Positions 1 to 15,705 are shown, counted from the stretch's first letter. The stretch: 64,000 bases of DNA from Desulfoglaeba alkanexedens ALDC (GCF_005377625.1 NZ_CP040098.1:372001-436000); one strand, 5' to 3'. Notes: generated from the letters alone by a model not told the origin. Program-made: numbers and translations.

Positions 1-310
1 CATCCAGGGTTCCGCGAATGATATGATAACGCACGCCGGGAAGGTCCTTCACGCGGCCGCCTCGAATCAGAACCACCGAGTGCTCCTGGAGGTTGTGGCC
101 GATGCCCGGGATGTAGGAAGTGACCTCGATGCCGTTGGTCAGGCGCACGCGGGCGATCTTGCGCAGCGCCGAATTGGGCTTCTTGGGGGTCGTGGTGTAG
201 ACGCGCACGCACACCCCCCGCTTCTGAGGGCACCGCTGCATGGCGGGCGTGCTCGATTTCTTCTTGATCTGCTTTCTGCCTTTCCTCACCAGTTGGTTGA
301 TCGTGGGCAT
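1..310 (-). CDS. rpsL: 30S ribosomal protein S12 (3' end outside window)
   Basis: Ribosomal protein S12 of the decoding centre. The first 103 residues are present (the family is about 123-125 aa); the C-terminus lies before base 1. The start [11 protein letters not shown] is the family start. Residues 43-45 are Lys-Lys-Pro and residue 88 is Lys. Lys43 and Lys88 are the positions where streptomycin-resistance changes are known, so the protein has the sensitive form. The gene lies downstream of rpoC, and the 149-bp gap carries its own promoter. Confidence 0.97.
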   Translation of the reverse strand, partial: MPTINQLVRKGRKQIKKKSSTPAMQRCPQKRGVCVRVYTTTPKKPNSALRKIARVRLTNGIEVTSYIPGIGHNLQEHSVVLIRGGRVKDLPGVRYHIIRGTLD

Positions 311-392
311 TGTCCACTCTCCGATCCTTCTGTGTTGCCGCGTCAAGGGTTCCCCGGCGGCCCGCCTGTCTTTTGGGCTCGGAAATCCTTTC

Positions 393-421
393 TATCTACA
401 GATAGCCCCGCGGGTTGTCAA
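393..421 (-). promoter_or_regulatory. Sigma-70 type promoter for rpsL
   Basis: On the minus strand a perfect TTGACA (416-421) is followed after 17 bp by TAGATA (393-398), about 85 bp before the rpsL start. This suggests that the str-type genes beyond the left edge are not transcribed only by read-through from rpoC. The call rests on sequence match only. Confidence 0.6.
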
Positions 422-459
422 GCTCTTTTAAGCCTGAGCCCGCCCGCATTCCTTGGGGA

Positions 460-3400
460 TCATTTCCTGATGTCGCGGTAGCGTTTCATGCCGCTGCCTG
501 CAGGAATCAGGCGCCCCATGATCACGTTTTCCTTCAACCCTTCCAGGTGGTCGACCTTGCCGGCCGAAGCCGCGTCGGTGAGCACCTTGGTGGTTTCCTG
601 AAACGACGCCGCGGAAATGAAACTGTGGGTGCTGAGCGACGCCTTGGTGATGCCGAGAAGCAGCGGCTCGGCCACGGCCGGTCTTTTCCCTTCCGTTTCC
701 AGCTTGGCGTTCACGTCTTCAAAGATGGGCTTTTCCACCTGTTCGCCGATAAGGAAATCCGTGTCGCCGGGGTCCGTGATCCGCACGCGCCGGAGCATCT
801 GCCGCACGATGACCTCAATGTGTTTGTCGTTGATCTTGACGCCCTGCAGCCGGTAGACCTGCTGGACCTCATCGACCAACCACTTGGCGAGTTCCTTTTC
901 CCCCAGGATGCTCAGCACGTCGTGCGGATTCCGGGATCCGTCCATGAGGGCTTCGCCGGCCCGCACGTAGTCGCCTTCATGTACGCTGATATGCTTCCCC
1001 TTGGGAATCAGGTACTCGCGCGGTTCCCCGACTTCCGGCGTAACGACCACCTTGCGCTTTCCCTTGGTGTCCTTCCCGAAGCTCACCACGCCGTCGATCT
1101 CCGCGATCACCGCATTTTCCTTGGGCTTTCGCACTTCAAACAGTTCGGCGACGCGCGGCAGACCTCCCGTGATGTCTTTGGTCTTGGTGGTTTCCCGCGG
1201 GATCCTGGCGAGAACATCGCCGGGGAAGACCACGTCGCCTTCGTTCACCATGAGGATGGCGCCGACAGGCATGAAGTATCGGGCGTGCCCCCCGTCGCCG
1301 ACTTTCATCGTCCTGCCGCGTTCGTCCTTTATGGAAATCCGGGGGCGCATGTCCGGATCGCGGCTTTCCACCACCACCTTGCAGGACTTACCGGTCACGG
1401 GGTCCAGCTTTTCCTGCATGGTCTGGCCTTCGAGGATGTCCCCGAACTTCACGGTCCCAGGGACCTCCGTGAGGATGGGCAGCGTGAAGGGGTCCCATTC
1501 CGCAAGGAGTGTTTCCGCGTCCACCGCCTGGCCGTCCGGAACCTTGAGCTTGGCGCCGTAGACGATGACATACCGTTCCCGTTCCCGTCCGGTCTCGCTC
1601 ACGATGGCGATCTCTCCGTTGCGGTTCATCGCCACCAAGTCCCCTTCCCGATTTTTAACGGTGTGAAGATTGACGAAACGAACGGTTCCCGGGTACCGGT
1701 TGGTGATCGAAGTCTGCTCAATGCGCTTGCTCGCGGTCCCACCGATGTGGAAGGTCCGCATGGTGAGCTGTGTTCCGGGTTCCCCGATGGATTGCGCGGC
1801 GATAATGCCGATGGACTCGCCGATCTCCACCATCTTTCCGTGAGCCAGGTCCCGACCGTAACACTTCGCACAGACCCCGCGCCGGCTCTTACACGTAAGC
1901 ACCGAACGAATCAAGACCTTTTCGACGCCGGCGTCTTCGATCCGTCGAATCCCCTGCTCATCGATCTCGGTTCCCGCCGGCACCAGGATTTCCCCTGTCA
2001 CGGGATCGATCACATCTTCGTGGGCGATGCGCCCCAGAATCCGCTCTCCCAGCCGCTGGATGATTTCGCCGGCTTCCAGGAGCGCTTCCAGTTCGATGCC
2101 GTCCAACGTCCCGCAGTCTTCCTCGGTGATGATCACGTCCTGGCTCACGTCCACCAGGCGGCGGGTCAGGTAGCCCGAGTTGGCGGTCTTGAGAGCCGTA
2201 TCGGCCAAGCCTTTTCGGGCGCCGTGCGTGGAGATGAAGTACTGCAGCACGGTGAGGCCCTCCCGGAAGTTGGCCGTGATGGGCGTTTCGATGATTTCGC
2301 CCGAAGGCTTGGCCATGAGTCCGCGCATGCCGGAAAGTTGGCGCATCTGATCCTTACTTCCCCGAGCACCCGAATCGGCCATCATGTAAATGGGGTTGAA
2401 AGACGGGATTTCGACCGTCTCCCCCTCGATGCCCGGCATCTTGTCCACCGCGATTTCCTTCATCATTTCGGAAGCCACATCTTCGGTGGCCTTGGCCCAG
2501 ATGTCCACCACCTTGTTGTACTTCTCCCCTTCGGTGATGAGGCCTTCGTTGTACTGGCGTTCGATTTCCTGCACCTGCTCGAAGGCCATGTTGATGATCT
2601 CCGCCTTGCGTTTCGGGATGATCATGTCCCCGATGGAGATAGACAAACCGGAACGGGTCGCGCTGGCATAGCCGATGTCCTTCAACCGGTCCGCCAGGAT
2701 CACGGTCGTCTTGACCCCCGCCACCCGGTAGGCGTAGTCGATCAAATCCAGTATGGCCTTCTTGTTCATGATGCGGTTGATGAGCATGAAAATCTTTCGG
2801 AGGTTTTCGTGATCTTCCAGAATGTCCGCCGGGAAGATCTCCGAAATGAGTTCCCACAGAAGCACCCGGCCGACCGTCGTTTCAAACAGTTCGCCGTCGA
2901 TGCGCACCTTGATCCGCGCATGCAGCTCCACCTGCTCCGCATCGTACGCCCGGCGCACTTCGCCCACTCCCGAAAACACTCGGTTTTCTCCGCGGGCCAA
3001 GGGTTTTTCCCTGGTCATGTAGTAGATGCCGAGCACGATGTCCTGCGAAGGCACGATGATGGGGCCTCCGTGGGCGGGGCTCAAGATGTTGTTGGTGGAC
3101 ATCATGAGCACCCGGGCTTCCGCCTGGGCCTCGATGGAAAGCGGAACGTGAACCGCCATCTGGTCCCCGTCGAAGTCCGCGTTGAATGCCGTGCAGACCA
3201 GAGGGTGCAGCTGGATCGCCTTGCCTTCGATGAGGATGGGCTCGAAGGCCTGGATGCCGAGCCGGTGCAGGGTCGGAGCACGGTTGAGCATCACCGGGAA
3301 TTCACGCACTACCTCGTCCAGCGTGTCCCAAACCTCCGGCGTTTCCTTTTCGACCATCTTCTTCGCAGCCTTGATGGTCGTCACGGACCCCTTTTCTTCC

Positions 3401-4554
3401 AACTTGTTGTAGATGAAAGGCTTGAAGAGTTCGAGGGCCATCTTCTTGGGCAGCCCGCACTGGTGGAGCCGCAGGTTGGGCCCCACGACGATCACCGTCC
3501 GCCCGGAATAGTCCACGCGCTTTCCGAGAAGGTTCTGGCGGAAACGACCCTGCTTGCCTTTCAACATGTCGCTGAGCGACTTGAGGGGCCGCTTGTTGGC
3601 CCCGGTGATGATCTTACCCCGGCGGCCGTTGTCGAAAAGAACATCGACGGCTTCCTGGAGCATCCGCTTTTCGTTGCGGATGATGATGTCCGGCGCATTC
3701 AGTTCCATGAGCCGCTTGAGGCGGTTGTTTCGATTGATCACCCTCCGGTACAGGTCGTTCAGATCGCTGGTGGCGAAGCGGCCGCCGTCCAGAGGCACCA
3801 GCGGCCGAAGATCCGGGGGAAGCACCGGAATCACGTCGAGGATGGTCCATTCCGGCTGGTTTTCGGAATCCTTGAAGGCTTCAATCACCTTCAGCCGCTT
3901 GGCCAGCTTCTTGCGCTTGGCCACCGAGTTGGTTTCCGTCATTTCCAGGCGGAGTTCCCGGGCGAGCCCTTGCAGGTCCAGGCCCATGAGCAGTTCCTTG
4001 ATGGCTTCGGCTCCGATGCCCGCCCGGAAGCCGGTTCCGTATTCCTGTATCATCTGCCGGTACTTTTCTTCCCCCATGAGTTCGCCCTTGATGAGGGGCG
4101 TCTCCCCGGGATCGATGACGATGTACGAATCGAAATACAGGACCTTTTCCAGCTCCCTCATGGTGAGGTCCAGGAGGTTTCCGATCTTGCTCGGGAGGCT
4201 CCGCAGAAACCAGATATGCGCCACGGGGGCCGCCAGTTCGATGTGGCCCATGCGCTCGCGCCTCACCTTCGACTGGATCACTTCCACGCCGCATTTTTCG
4301 CACACCACGCCACGGTGCTTCATGCGCTTGTATTTTCCGCAGTTGCATTCGTAGTCTTTGATGGGTCCGAAAATCTTGGCGCAGAACAACCCGTCGCGTT
4401 CCGGCTTGAACGTCCGGTAATTGATGGTTTCCGGCTTCTTCACTTCCCCGTAGGACCATTCCCGGATCTTTTCCGGGGAAGCCAGCATGATCTTCACGGC
4501 ATCAAAGTGAAGCGGATCGGTCGGTTTCACAAAAAAAGGATGAAGCTCTTTCAA
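460..4554 (-). CDS. rpoC: DNA-directed RNA polymerase subunit beta'
   Basis: The beta' subunit of RNA polymerase, 1364 aa, which carries the catalytic Mg-binding loop. The N-terminal zinc-binding cysteines lie near residues 70, 72, 85 and 88. The invariant NADFDGDQM motif is near residues 455-463. The start is taken as TTG at 4552-4554 because AAGGAGG precedes it and LKELHPFF is where family similarity begins. The in-frame ATG 22 codons upstream would add an arginine-rich leader with no family match. The gene lies about 120 bp after rpoB and is co-transcribed with it. Confidence 0.97.
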   Translation of the reverse strand: MKELHPFFVKPTDPLHFDAVKIMLASPEKIREWSYGEVKKPETINYRTFKPERDGLFCAKIFGPIKDYECNCGKYKRMKHRGVVCEKCGVEVIQSKVRRERMGHIELAAPVAHIWFLRSLPSKIGNLLDLTMRELEKVLYFDSYIVIDPGETPLIKGELMGEEKYRQMIQEYGTGFRAGIGAEAIKELLMGLDLQGLARELRLEMTETNSVAKRKKLAKRLKVIEAFKDSENQPEWTILDVIPVLPPDLRPLVPLDGGRFATSDLNDLYRRVINRNNRLKRLMELNAPDIIIRNEKRMLQEAVDVLFDNGRRGKIITGANKRPLKSLSDMLKGKQGRFRQNLLGKRVDYSGRTVIVVGPNLRLHQCGLPKKMALELFKPFIYNKLEEKGSVTTIKAAKKMVEKETPEVWDTLDEVVREFPVMLNRAPTLHRLGIQAFEPILIEGKAIQLHPLVCTAFNADFDGDQMAVHVPLSIEAQAEARVLMMSTNNILSPAHGGPIIVPSQDIVLGIYYMTREKPLARGENRVFSGVGEVRRAYDAEQVELHARIKVRIDGELFETTVGRVLLWELISEIFPADILEDHENLRKIFMLINRIMNKKAILDLIDYAYRVAGVKTTVILADRLKDIGYASATRSGLSISIGDMIIPKRKAEIINMAFEQVQEIERQYNEGLITEGEKYNKVVDIWAKATEDVASEMMKEIAVDKMPGIEGETVEIPSFNPIYMMADSGARGSKDQMRQLSGMRGLMAKPSGEIIETPITANFREGLTVLQYFISTHGARKGLADTALKTANSGYLTRRLVDVSQDVIITEEDCGTLDGIELEALLEAGEIIQRLGERILGRIAHEDVIDPVTGEILVPAGTEIDEQGIRRIEDAGVEKVLIRSVLTCKSRRGVCAKCYGRDLAHGKMVEIGESIGIIAAQSIGEPGTQLTMRTFHIGGTASKRIEQTSITNRYPGTVRFVNLHTVKNREGDLVAMNRNGEIAIVSETGRERERYVIVYGAKLKVPDGQAVDAETLLAEWDPFTLPILTEVPGTVKFGDILEGQTMQEKLDPVTGKSCKVVVESRDPDMRPRISIKDERGRTMKVGDGGHARYFMPVGAILMVNEGDVVFPGDVLARIPRETTKTKDITGGLPRVAELFEVRKPKENAVIAEIDGVVSFGKDTKGKRKVVVTPEVGEPREYLIPKGKHISVHEGDYVRAGEALMDGSRNPHDVLSILGEKELAKWLVDEVQQVYRLQGVKINDKHIEVIVRQMLRRVRITDPGDTDFLIGEQVEKPIFEDVNAKLETEGKRPAVAEPLLLGITKASLSTHSFISAASFQETTKVLTDAASAGKVDHLEGLKENVIMGRLIPAGSGMKRYRDIRK

Positions 4555-4672
4555 AGGTGCCTCCTTATGCGCCGGTGCTGTTCCGTCCCGGTTTCGGCGC
4601 CGCCGCGTCCTGCATCCCACGGGCGCTCAGAAAGCAGGACGGCTTCGGTCTTCCGGGAGTTTCGACGCAGGC

Positions 4673-8785
<4,113 letters not shown>

Positions 8786-8892
8786 GGTGTCTCCTGCAAC
8801 TCGGTGAGGTGATATGGCGCGCAATGCACGTTTTACCAATGTTGTCGGCCCCCTGCGAGGCGGTCGTGGAACTTTCGGGCAACGGCCCTTTC

Positions 8893-8935
8893 AAAAAACG
8901 CATGTCGGAAGCCCCCGAATGCAGGAGCTTCCGAC
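8893..8935 (-). terminator. Attenuator/terminator hairpin between rplL and rpoB
   Basis: On the minus strand GTCGGAAGC (8927-8935) pairs perfectly with GCTTCCGAC (8904-8912) across a 14-nt loop. A run of six U (8893-8898) follows 5 nt after the stem. This is an intrinsic terminator shape in the same place as the partial attenuator known between rplL and rpoB in E. coli. It would set the ratio of ribosomal protein to RNA polymerase transcripts. Confidence 0.7.
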
Positions 8936-8958
8936 ACCTCTACTCAAAGCCACATCCG

Positions 8959-9348
8959 CTATTTGACTTCGACGGTGGCTCCCGCTTCCGTAAGCTTCTT
9001 GGCGATCTCTTCGGCCTCCGCCTTGGGGATGCCTTCCTTGACCACGCCCGGAAGGTTTTCCACCAGGTCCTTGGCTTCCTTGAGGCCCAGGCTGGTGACC
9101 GCCCGCACTTCCTTGATCACCTGGATTTTCTTGTCGCCGACGGAGGTGATCACCACATCGAATTCCGTCTTTTCCTCTTCGGGGGCCGCTTCCGCCGCCG
9201 CTCCCGCTCCGGGCATAGCCGCCACGGCCACCGGCGCCGCCGCGCTCACACCGAAGCGATCTTCCAGTTCCTTGACCAGTTCGCTCAGCTCGAGCACCGT
9301 CATGTTTTCGATGAACTTGACCACATCTTCCTTGGTGATTTCCGACAT
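8959..9348 (-). CDS. rplL: 50S ribosomal protein L7/L12
   Basis: Stalk protein of the large subunit, 129 aa, which recruits translational GTPases. Three parts are visible: an N-terminal dimerisation segment (about residues 1-35), an Ala/Pro/Gly/Glu-rich hinge (about 36-60), and the globular C-terminal domain ending in [10 protein letters not shown]. It lies 21 bp after rplJ, as expected for the stalk pair. Confidence 0.97.
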   Translation of the reverse strand: MSEITKEDVVKFIENMTVLELSELVKELEDRFGVSAAAPVAVAAMPGAGAAAEAAPEEEKTEFDVVITSVGDKKIQVIKEVRAVTSLGLKEAKDLVENLPGVVKEGIPKAEAEEIAKKLTEAGATVEVK

Positions 9349-9369
9349 TGCTCTTGTCCTCCCAGAATC

Positions 9370-9894
9370 CTATGGTTGTTCTTCCCGTTTTCTCTGAAGC
9401 GCTGCCAGCACGCCGACAAAGGCCCGCGGCACCCCGCTCAGCACCGTCACCAGTCCGGTCGGCACGGCGTTGAGGGTCCCGAGCAGCTTCGCCAGGAGTT
9501 CCTCGCGAGACGGAAGGTCCGCCAACGCACCCACCTGCTCCATGGTGAGCAGCCGGCGGCCGAGCGCACCGCACTTGATCTTGAGTTTGTCATTGGTCTT
9601 GCCGTACTTTCTCAAGATCTTGGCGGGAACACTTGGGTCGTCGTAGCCGAGGGCGACCGCGTTCGTCCCGGTGAGGAACGGTTCCAGGACGGCCGCATCC
9701 GTATCCTTGGCCGCCAGCCGCATCAGGGTGTTCTTGACCACCCGGAATTCGACGCCCTGTTCGGCCAGGCTGTCCCGGAGCTGCGTGATCTCGGCCACGC
9801 TCAACCCTTTGTAGTCCGTGAGGACCGAGGCGCTGGCCCGCTGCAGCTTCTCCCGTAATTCCTCAATCAGCTCCTGTTTTCTCGACCGTTCCAA
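9370..9894 (-). CDS. rplJ: 50S ribosomal protein L10
   Basis: Stalk base protein, 174 aa, which anchors L7/L12 dimers to 23S rRNA. The start [17 protein letters not shown] and the following [16 protein letters not shown] segment are typical. The C-terminal helix that binds L7/L12 is present. The gene is preceded by a structured leader, the usual target of L10(L12)4 autoregulation, and is followed closely by rplL. Confidence 0.97.
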   Translation of the reverse strand: MERSRKQELIEELREKLQRASASVLTDYKGLSVAEITQLRDSLAEQGVEFRVVKNTLMRLAAKDTDAAVLEPFLTGTNAVALGYDDPSVPAKILRKYGKTNDKLKIKCGALGRRLLTMEQVGALADLPSREELLAKLLGTLNAVPTGLVTVLSGVPRAFVGVLAALQRKREEQP

Positions 9895-9914
9895 GTTGCT
9901 TCAACCCCCCTTTC

Positions 9915-10085
9915 GTCTGCCGGTGTGCTTCCAAAGGATTCTGACAGGTGAGCCCGCTGATCCGATTGGCTGCTTCACACACCTCGGTAGGTCTCGCCCG
10001 GCGTGAGACGAATTTAAACACCCTTCCGGATGTACCTACGGTCTCAGACGTCTGAAAGCACCAAGCGGCAGGTGTTTAGGTTTCC
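9915..10085 (-). ncRNA. Ribosomal protein L10 leader (autoregulatory mRNA element)
   Basis: The 237-bp gap between rplA and rplJ holds a structured leader on the minus strand. An upstream CCGTAGGT (complement of 10034-10041) can pair with a downstream ACCTACCGAGG (complement of 9982-9992), with smaller stems between. Position and shape match the known L10 leader, bound by the L10-L7/L12 complex to repress rplJL translation. The boundaries are approximate and no covariance model was run. Confidence 0.65.
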
Positions 10086-10131
10086 GTTCCCCGGGCCGCC
10101 TCCGGCGGGGAACCATGCCGCATCCCTGCGA

Positions 10132-10836
10132 TCAGGACACGATGCTCTTGACCGCGAGCGGGTCGATGGGCACCCCCGGCCCCATGGTGGTGGACACGGC
10201 GATGCCCCTGACATAGGTGCCTTTGGCCGCGGCGGGTTTCATGCGAATCAGCACGTCAATGAAGGTAGCGACGTTCTGAAGCAGCTTTTCCTGCCCGAAG
10301 GACGCCTTCCCCATGGGGGCGTGCACGATACCGGTTTTTTCCACCTTGAAGTCGACCTTGCCGGCCTTGATCTCTTTGACCACCTTTTCCACATCGAAGG
10401 TGACCGTGCCGAGCTTGGCGTTGGGCATGAGGCCTCGGGGGCCGAGGATCTTGCCGATCTTGCCCACCTGCCCCATCATGTCCGGCGTGGCCACGGCCTT
10501 GTCGAATTCCAGCCAGCCTTCCTTGATCTTTTCGATCAGTTCTTCACCGCCGGCCTCATCGGCTCCCGCGTCCAGGGCTTCCTTGACTTTCTCGCCCTTG
10601 GCGAAGACCACCACCCGAACTTCCTTTCCCAACCCGTTGGGAAGGACCACGGTGCCTCGAACCATCTGATCCGCATGCCGCGGGTCGACGCCCAGCTTGA
10701 CCGCGATGTCCACCGTTTCATCAAAGCGCGCGTAGCAGCACTTCAATGCCAGTTCCAGGCCTTCCTCGAAGGAATACCTCCTGGAGCGATCCACCAGAGC
10801 GCGCGCTGCCTGGTACTTCTTCCCTCGCTTTGCCAT
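10132..10836 (-). CDS. rplA: 50S ribosomal protein L1
   Basis: L1 stalk protein, 234 aa, full length, beginning [18 protein letters not shown]. The motifs [20 protein letters not shown] and [15 protein letters not shown] are diagnostic. It lies 54 bp after rplK. L1 is the classical translational repressor of the rplKA operon in other bacteria; no separate L1-binding leader was examined here. Confidence 0.97.
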   Translation of the reverse strand: MAKRGKKYQAARALVDRSRRYSFEEGLELALKCCYARFDETVDIAVKLGVDPRHADQMVRGTVVLPNGLGKEVRVVVFAKGEKVKEALDAGADEAGGEELIEKIKEGWLEFDKAVATPDMMGQVGKIGKILGPRGLMPNAKLGTVTFDVEKVVKEIKAGKVDFKVEKTGIVHAPMGKASFGQEKLLQNVATFIDVLIRMKPAAAKGTYVRGIAVSTTMGPGVPIDPLAVKSIVS

Positions 10837-10890
10837 CTCCCTCTCTCCAAAACTCCGTTGTTTCGCCGGTCCAACCGATGGCGTTGCCGA

Positions 10891-11313
10891 TTACTCCACC
10901 ACGATCCCCATGCTCCGGGCGGTCCCCGCGATGGTCTTCATGGCCGCTTCCAACCGCCGGGCGTTGAGATCGGGCATCTTCAACCTGGCGATCTCTTCCA
11001 CCTGCGCCTTGCTGACCTTCCCCACCTTTTCCCGGTTCGGCTCGCTGGAACCCTTGGCGATCTGGGCCGCTTTCTTGAGCAGAATGGCCGCGGGAGGCGT
11101 CTTGGTGATAAAAGTAAAAGACCGATCGCCGTAGACCGTGATCACAACGGGGATGATCATCCCTTCCTGACCCTGGGTCTTGGCGTTGAAAGCCTTGCAG
11201 AACTCCATGATGTTCACGCCGTGCTGACCCAGCGCGGGACCGACCGGCGGCGAAGGATTCGCCTGGCCGGCGGGAATCTGCAGTTTGATGTTAGCCACAA
11301 CCTTCTTAGCCAT
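10891..11313 (-). CDS. rplK: 50S ribosomal protein L11
   Basis: Large-subunit protein of the GTPase-associated centre, 140 aa. The N-terminal [20 protein letters not shown] is the family signature, followed by [15 protein letters not shown]. In other bacteria L11 is needed for RelA activation by stalled ribosomes. It lies between nusG and rplA in the canonical order. Confidence 0.97.
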   Translation of the reverse strand: MAKKVVANIKLQIPAGQANPSPPVGPALGQHGVNIMEFCKAFNAKTQGQEGMIIPVVITVYGDRSFTFITKTPPAAILLKKAAQIAKGSSEPNREKVGKVSKAQVEEIARLKMPDLNARRLEAAMKTIAGTARSMGIVVE

Positions 11314-11370
11314 GTTCTCTCCACTCCTTGCCTCAGCGCTTCATTGCGCGCGCCTCCGAGGACCGCGCCG

Positions 11371-11901
11371 TCAGATGCGGTTCACCTGCATGAAATCCAG
11401 CTCCACCGGCGTCGACCTTCCGAAGATGCTCACCAGAACCCGCACCTTTCCCTTCTCCGGGATCACCTGATCCACGATCCCGTTGAAACTGGCGAAGGGG
11501 CCGTCGATCACCCGGACTTCGTCGCCCTTTTCAAACTGGTACTTCGGCTTCGGTTTCTGAGCGCCTTCCTCCATCTGCTGAATGATGGCCTCCGCCTCCT
11601 GATCGGTCAGCGGAATGGGCTTGTCCTTGCTCCCGATGAATCCCGTGACCTTCGGGGTGTGGCGGACCAGGTGCCAGGTTTCGTCGTTGAGTTCCATCTG
11701 GACGACGATGTAGCCGGGATAAAACTTTCGTGACGACGACCGGCGTTCCCCCTTGACCAGTTCGATCACCTTCTCCGTAGGCACCAGAATCCGGCCGAAC
11801 AACGCTTCCTTCCCGGCGCTCTTGACGCGCTCTTCCAGCGCCCCCTTCACCTTGTGCTCAAACCCGGAATAGGTGTGCACGATGTACCATTGTTTCGCCA
11901 C
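11371..11901 (-). CDS. nusG: Transcription termination/antitermination protein NusG
   Basis: NusG, 176 aa, binds RNA polymerase and links it to Rho or to the leading ribosome. The NGN domain begins AKQWYIVHTYSGFE. The C-terminal KOW domain contains VRVIDGPFASFNGIVDQV. The start is taken as GTG 11899-11901 because GGAGAGG lies just upstream and homology begins there; an upstream in-frame ATG would add 14 unrelated residues. It lies 62 bp after secE. Confidence 0.96.
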   Translation of the reverse strand: MAKQWYIVHTYSGFEHKVKGALEERVKSAGKEALFGRILVPTEKVIELVKGERRSSSRKFYPGYIVVQMELNDETWHLVRHTPKVTGFIGSKDKPIPLTDQEAEAIIQQMEEGAQKPKPKYQFEKGDEVRVIDGPFASFNGIVDQVIPEKGKVRVLVSIFGRSTPVELDFMQVNRI

Positions 11902-11963
11902 AAGACCTCTCCGTCTGTCCCCGGTCACGCCGCCAGAAGTCACCGGCTGAGGGCCGAACCCGT

Positions 11964-12296
11964 TTATCCGATGAGAAACCGCACGAACCGACTGAGGACC
12001 AGGTCCACGAAGCCCAGGAAAAGGCCGGCCAGCACCACGACCACCAGCACGACAGCAGTCGTGGCCACCGTTTCCTTGCGGGAAGGCCAGACCACCTTCT
12101 TCAGTTCGTAGGCCACTTCCCTGAGGTACTGGCGGGCGCGCCGCACGAAGTCTAACCGGGTGACTTGGGCCTTCCTGGGCGCCTTGCGTTTCGGGGTTTC
12201 CGCTTTTCTGGCGGGTGCGCTCTTTTTGAGCGGCTTCACCTTGTCCTGCTTCCCCGCCTGAGCCGGGGTCTCATCCGATCTCTTGACTGCCTTCAT
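11964..12296 (-). CDS. secE: Preprotein translocase subunit SecE
   Basis: Small SecYEG subunit, 110 aa. The conserved amphipathic segment YLREVAYELKKVVWPSRKET precedes a single membrane helix at about residues 78-105. About 45 lysine/proline-rich residues precede it, an extension longer than in minimal SecE proteins. The rpmG-secE-nusG-rplK order is canonical. Confidence 0.95.
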   Translation of the reverse strand: MKAVKRSDETPAQAGKQDKVKPLKKSAPARKAETPKRKAPRKAQVTRLDFVRRARQYLREVAYELKKVVWPSRKETVATTAVVLVVVVLAGLFLGFVDLVLSRFVRFLIG

Positions 12297-12422
12297 GGAT
12301 CATCCTAAGGGCTTGTCCAAAAACAGGCCCATGAAACTCGGGCCATGATGAGATTCCTTGTTCCCGGCGATGCGGATCGCCGGCCGCCGCGTGGGGCGGC
12401 CGGAAAGGCGGCATCCGCCCGC

Positions 12423-12572
12423 CTACTTCGTCTCTTTGTGGACCGTGTGCGTCCGGCAGAACGAACAGTATTTGCGGAAGTTCAGCTTCTCCGGCGTCGT
12501 CCGCTTGTTTTTGGTTGTCGTGTAATTGCGCCGCTTGCATTCCGAACACGCGAGGGTCACGATTACTCGCAT
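12423..12572 (-). CDS. rpmG: 50S ribosomal protein L33
   Basis: Ribosomal protein L33, 49 aa, beginning [19 protein letters not shown] and ending [12 protein letters not shown]. Both zinc-binding CxxC pairs are kept (residues 9 and 12; the second near residues 36-39), so this is the zinc-containing form. It lies between tuf and secE, its usual place. Confidence 0.95.
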   Translation of the reverse strand: MRVIVTLACSECKRRNYTTTKNKRTTPEKLNFRKYCSFCRTHTVHKETK

Positions 12573-12604
12573 TGAACACCCACCTTGAATCCCGGTTTAA
12601 GTCC

Positions 12605-13798
<1,194 letters not shown>

Positions 13799-13936
13799 CG
13801 CCTGTCCTCCTCATGCCTCATCGGTTGTCGCCCCCAAAAGCGGCGCCTGTTACGGGTACGCCAACAACGGTGTACGTGAACCAACTTGGGGGAGCATCGC
13901 GGCAGAACGAGCCTTGGTGCCGACGGCCAAAAAAAA

Positions 13937-14013
13937 TGGAGCCCACGACCGGGCTCGAACCGGTGAACCTCTTCCTTACCAAGGAAGTGCTCTACCTCCT
14001 GAGCTACGTGGGC
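13937..14013 (-). tRNA. tRNA-Thr (GGT)
   Basis: A 77-nt cloverleaf including an encoded CCA. The acceptor stem is GCCCACG/CGTGGGC and the T arm carries GGTTCGAGCC. The anticodon stem CTTCC/GGAAG encloses loop TTGGTAA, giving anticodon GGT. It is the last tRNA before tuf. Confidence 0.96.
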
Positions 14014-14194
14014 CCATCAACGCGCGGGCAAGAACTACACGATGGGAATGAACGTGAAATGCGGGAACCTCGCCTTCCGTTCCAGCAACCAGTGCGGCCG
14101 TGGAAACGAACTCCGTTCCCGGATCACACCATGCAGTCCAAACGACAATGGCCCCTCAGACCTGCCACCATCTCCTACATGTTCTGTTTAGTTG

Positions 14195-14279
14195 TGGTGG
14201 AGAGGGGAGGATTCGAACCTCCGAAGGCTTCGCCGGCAGATTTACAGTCTGCTCCCTTTGGCCGCTCGGGAACCTCTCC
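14195..14279 (-). tRNA. tRNA-Tyr (GTA)
   Basis: An 85-nt class II tRNA with a long variable arm and encoded CCA. The acceptor stem is GGAGAGG/CCTCTCC and the anticodon loop is CTGTAAA, giving anticodon GTA. It lies between the two threonine tRNAs. Confidence 0.96.
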
Positions 14280-14378
14280 ACATTTGCGCCTTTATTCGGA
14301 ACTCATGTCCCGAAAGCGATCTTTGCTATCACAGCAACTCGCAAAAGGCAAGACCATTTTTGCCGTTTTCGCCGACCC

Positions 14379-14453
14379 TGGAGCTGGCGATGGGATTCGA
14401 ACCCGCAACCTGCTGATTACAAATCAGCTGCTCTACCGTTGAGCTACGCCAGC
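14379..14453 (-). tRNA. tRNA-Thr (TGT)
   Basis: A 75-nt cloverleaf including encoded CCA. The acceptor stem is GCTGGCG/CGCCAGC. The anticodon stem GCTGA/TCAGC encloses TTTGTAA, giving anticodon TGT. It is the first gene of the tRNA-tuf operon. Confidence 0.96.
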
Positions 14454-14468
14454 GCAATTAATCTAGGT

Positions 14469-14497
14469 TTTTTAACCGAAAACTCGCCTCTTGGCAA
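14469..14497 (-). promoter_or_regulatory. Promoter of the tRNA-tuf operon
   Basis: On the minus strand TTGCCA (14492-14497) and TAAAAA (14469-14474) are separated by 17 bp, ending 15 bp before the 5' end of tRNA-Thr(TGT). The position is right for the operon promoter. Inferred from sequence alone. Confidence 0.5.
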
Positions 14498-14650
14498 CCG
14501 AAAATCTTCCTGGTACCTAACCGCCCAAGGCAACCAACCGTTGACACCCACCCTTGAAAAGGGTAGCTTGCAGGCGTTTCCGACGATACCCTCAGCATCG
14601 TGCGGCTACCCGAAGCTTCTGCGGCAACACTTACGGAGAAACGGTGAATC

Positions 14651-14953
14651 ATGTTTGTAATCAGTTATTTTCTCATCGCCCTGGCCACGATCCTGGACAT
14701 CGTCTTCACCGCCTACATGTGGATCATCATCGCCCGCGCGATCCTCTCGTGGGTCAATCCCGATCCCTACAATCCCATTGTGCGCTTCCTCTACAGCATC
14801 ACCGAACCGGTGCTCTACGCCGTCCGGCGCCGCGTCCCGGCTTTCTTAGGAGGCATCGACTTCTCACCCATGATCGTCATCTTGGTACTCGTTTTCCTGC
14901 AGAGTTTTCTCGTCCCGTCACTCCGGCGTATGGCGATCACCCTGGGAACATGA
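14651..14953 (+). CDS. yggT: YggT family membrane protein
   Basis: Small integral membrane protein, 100 aa, with two hydrophobic stretches (about residues 3-30 and 72-92). It carries the YggT signature around SWVNPDPYNPIVRFLYSITEPVL. The family is linked to cell division and envelope functions but its biochemistry is unclear. It is followed after 57 bp by a DivIVA-like gene, a pairing common in bacteria. Confidence 0.9.
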   Translation: MFVISYFLIALATILDIVFTAYMWIIIARAILSWVNPDPYNPIVRFLYSITEPVLYAVRRRVPAFLGGIDFSPMIVILVLVFLQSFLVPSLRRMAITLGT

Positions 14954-15010
14954 AGGCTTATCGCAGGGGGCCGACGCGGCCGAAACCCGTGCAGGAAAGG
15001 ACGCCGAGTC

Positions 15011-15505
15011 ATGGACTGGAAGCCTCTTGAATTGGAAAGCCGCAGATTTCGGACGCGGTGGCGGGGATACGACCGGCGCGAGGTGGAGCTTTTCCTCCAG
15101 CAGACCGCCGAAACGCTGCAGCGCCTTCAGGTGGAAAACGGCCAGTTGCGAAAGGAAATGCAGCAACTGAGCCGCGAACTGGCCGACTACAAGGATCGGG
15201 ACAAAACCATCCGAAACGTCCTCTTGAGCGCACAAAAGGCTACCGAACAGGTCAAGGCCAACGCTGAAAAAGAAGCAAAGCTCATCGTCTCCGAGGCGGA
15301 ACTCAAGGCCGAAAAGATCCTTCAGGGAGCCCACCAGAGGCTTTCGCAACTTCACGAGGACATACTCGAGTTGAAACGCCAGCGAACGCAGCTCGAAACC
15401 AAGCTTCGCTCCACCATAGAAACGTACCGGCAACTCCTGGATCTCGAAAAGGACGACGAAACCGAGGCCGAATTGGAAAACAAGGTGAAATTCCTGAACC
15501 CCTGA
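15011..15505 (+). CDS. DivIVA domain-containing coiled-coil protein
   Basis: 164 aa. The N-terminal DivIVA-type membrane-binding segment contains RRFRTRWRGYDRREVELFL (about residues 10-28). It is followed by long heptad-rich helices, predicted as coiled coil (about 30-150). Such proteins mark poles or septa. Deltaproteobacterial members next to yggT are usually annotated only by domain. Its exact role here is not known. Confidence 0.87.
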   Translation: MDWKPLELESRRFRTRWRGYDRREVELFLQQTAETLQRLQVENGQLRKEMQQLSRELADYKDRDKTIRNVLLSAQKATEQVKANAEKEAKLIVSEAELKAEKILQGAHQRLSQLHEDILELKRQRTQLETKLRSTIETYRQLLDLEKDDETEAELENKVKFLNP

Positions 15506-15521
15506 GGGAGCGTTTCCGTCG

Positions 15522-15695
15522 ATGAGTATCAGCAAAGAACTTCTGGATATCCTTGCATGCCCCAAGTGCAAGGGAGACGTCCGCCTGGATGAATCCGCAA
15601 ACGGTCTGGTTTGCGACCGCTGCAGGCTTTTCTATGAAATCCGCGGCGGCATTCCCATCATGCTGATCGACGAAGCGCGACCTCTCGCACCGTAG
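15522..15695 (+). CDS. Trm112-family zinc-ribbon protein
   Basis: 57 aa. The pattern LLDILACPKCKGDVRL, then VCDRCRLFYEIRGGIPIML is typical of the Trm112/YcaR family, with two CxxC pairs (residues 14/17 and 31/34). Bacterial members are small zinc proteins thought to support partner enzymes. It lies 16 bp after the DivIVA-like gene and 10 bp before the heptose kinase, so it is probably in the same operon. Confidence 0.88.
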   Translation: MSISKELLDILACPKCKGDVRLDESANGLVCDRCRLFYEIRGGIPIMLIDEARPLAP

Positions 15696-15705
15696 CCGAC
15701 CTCCC

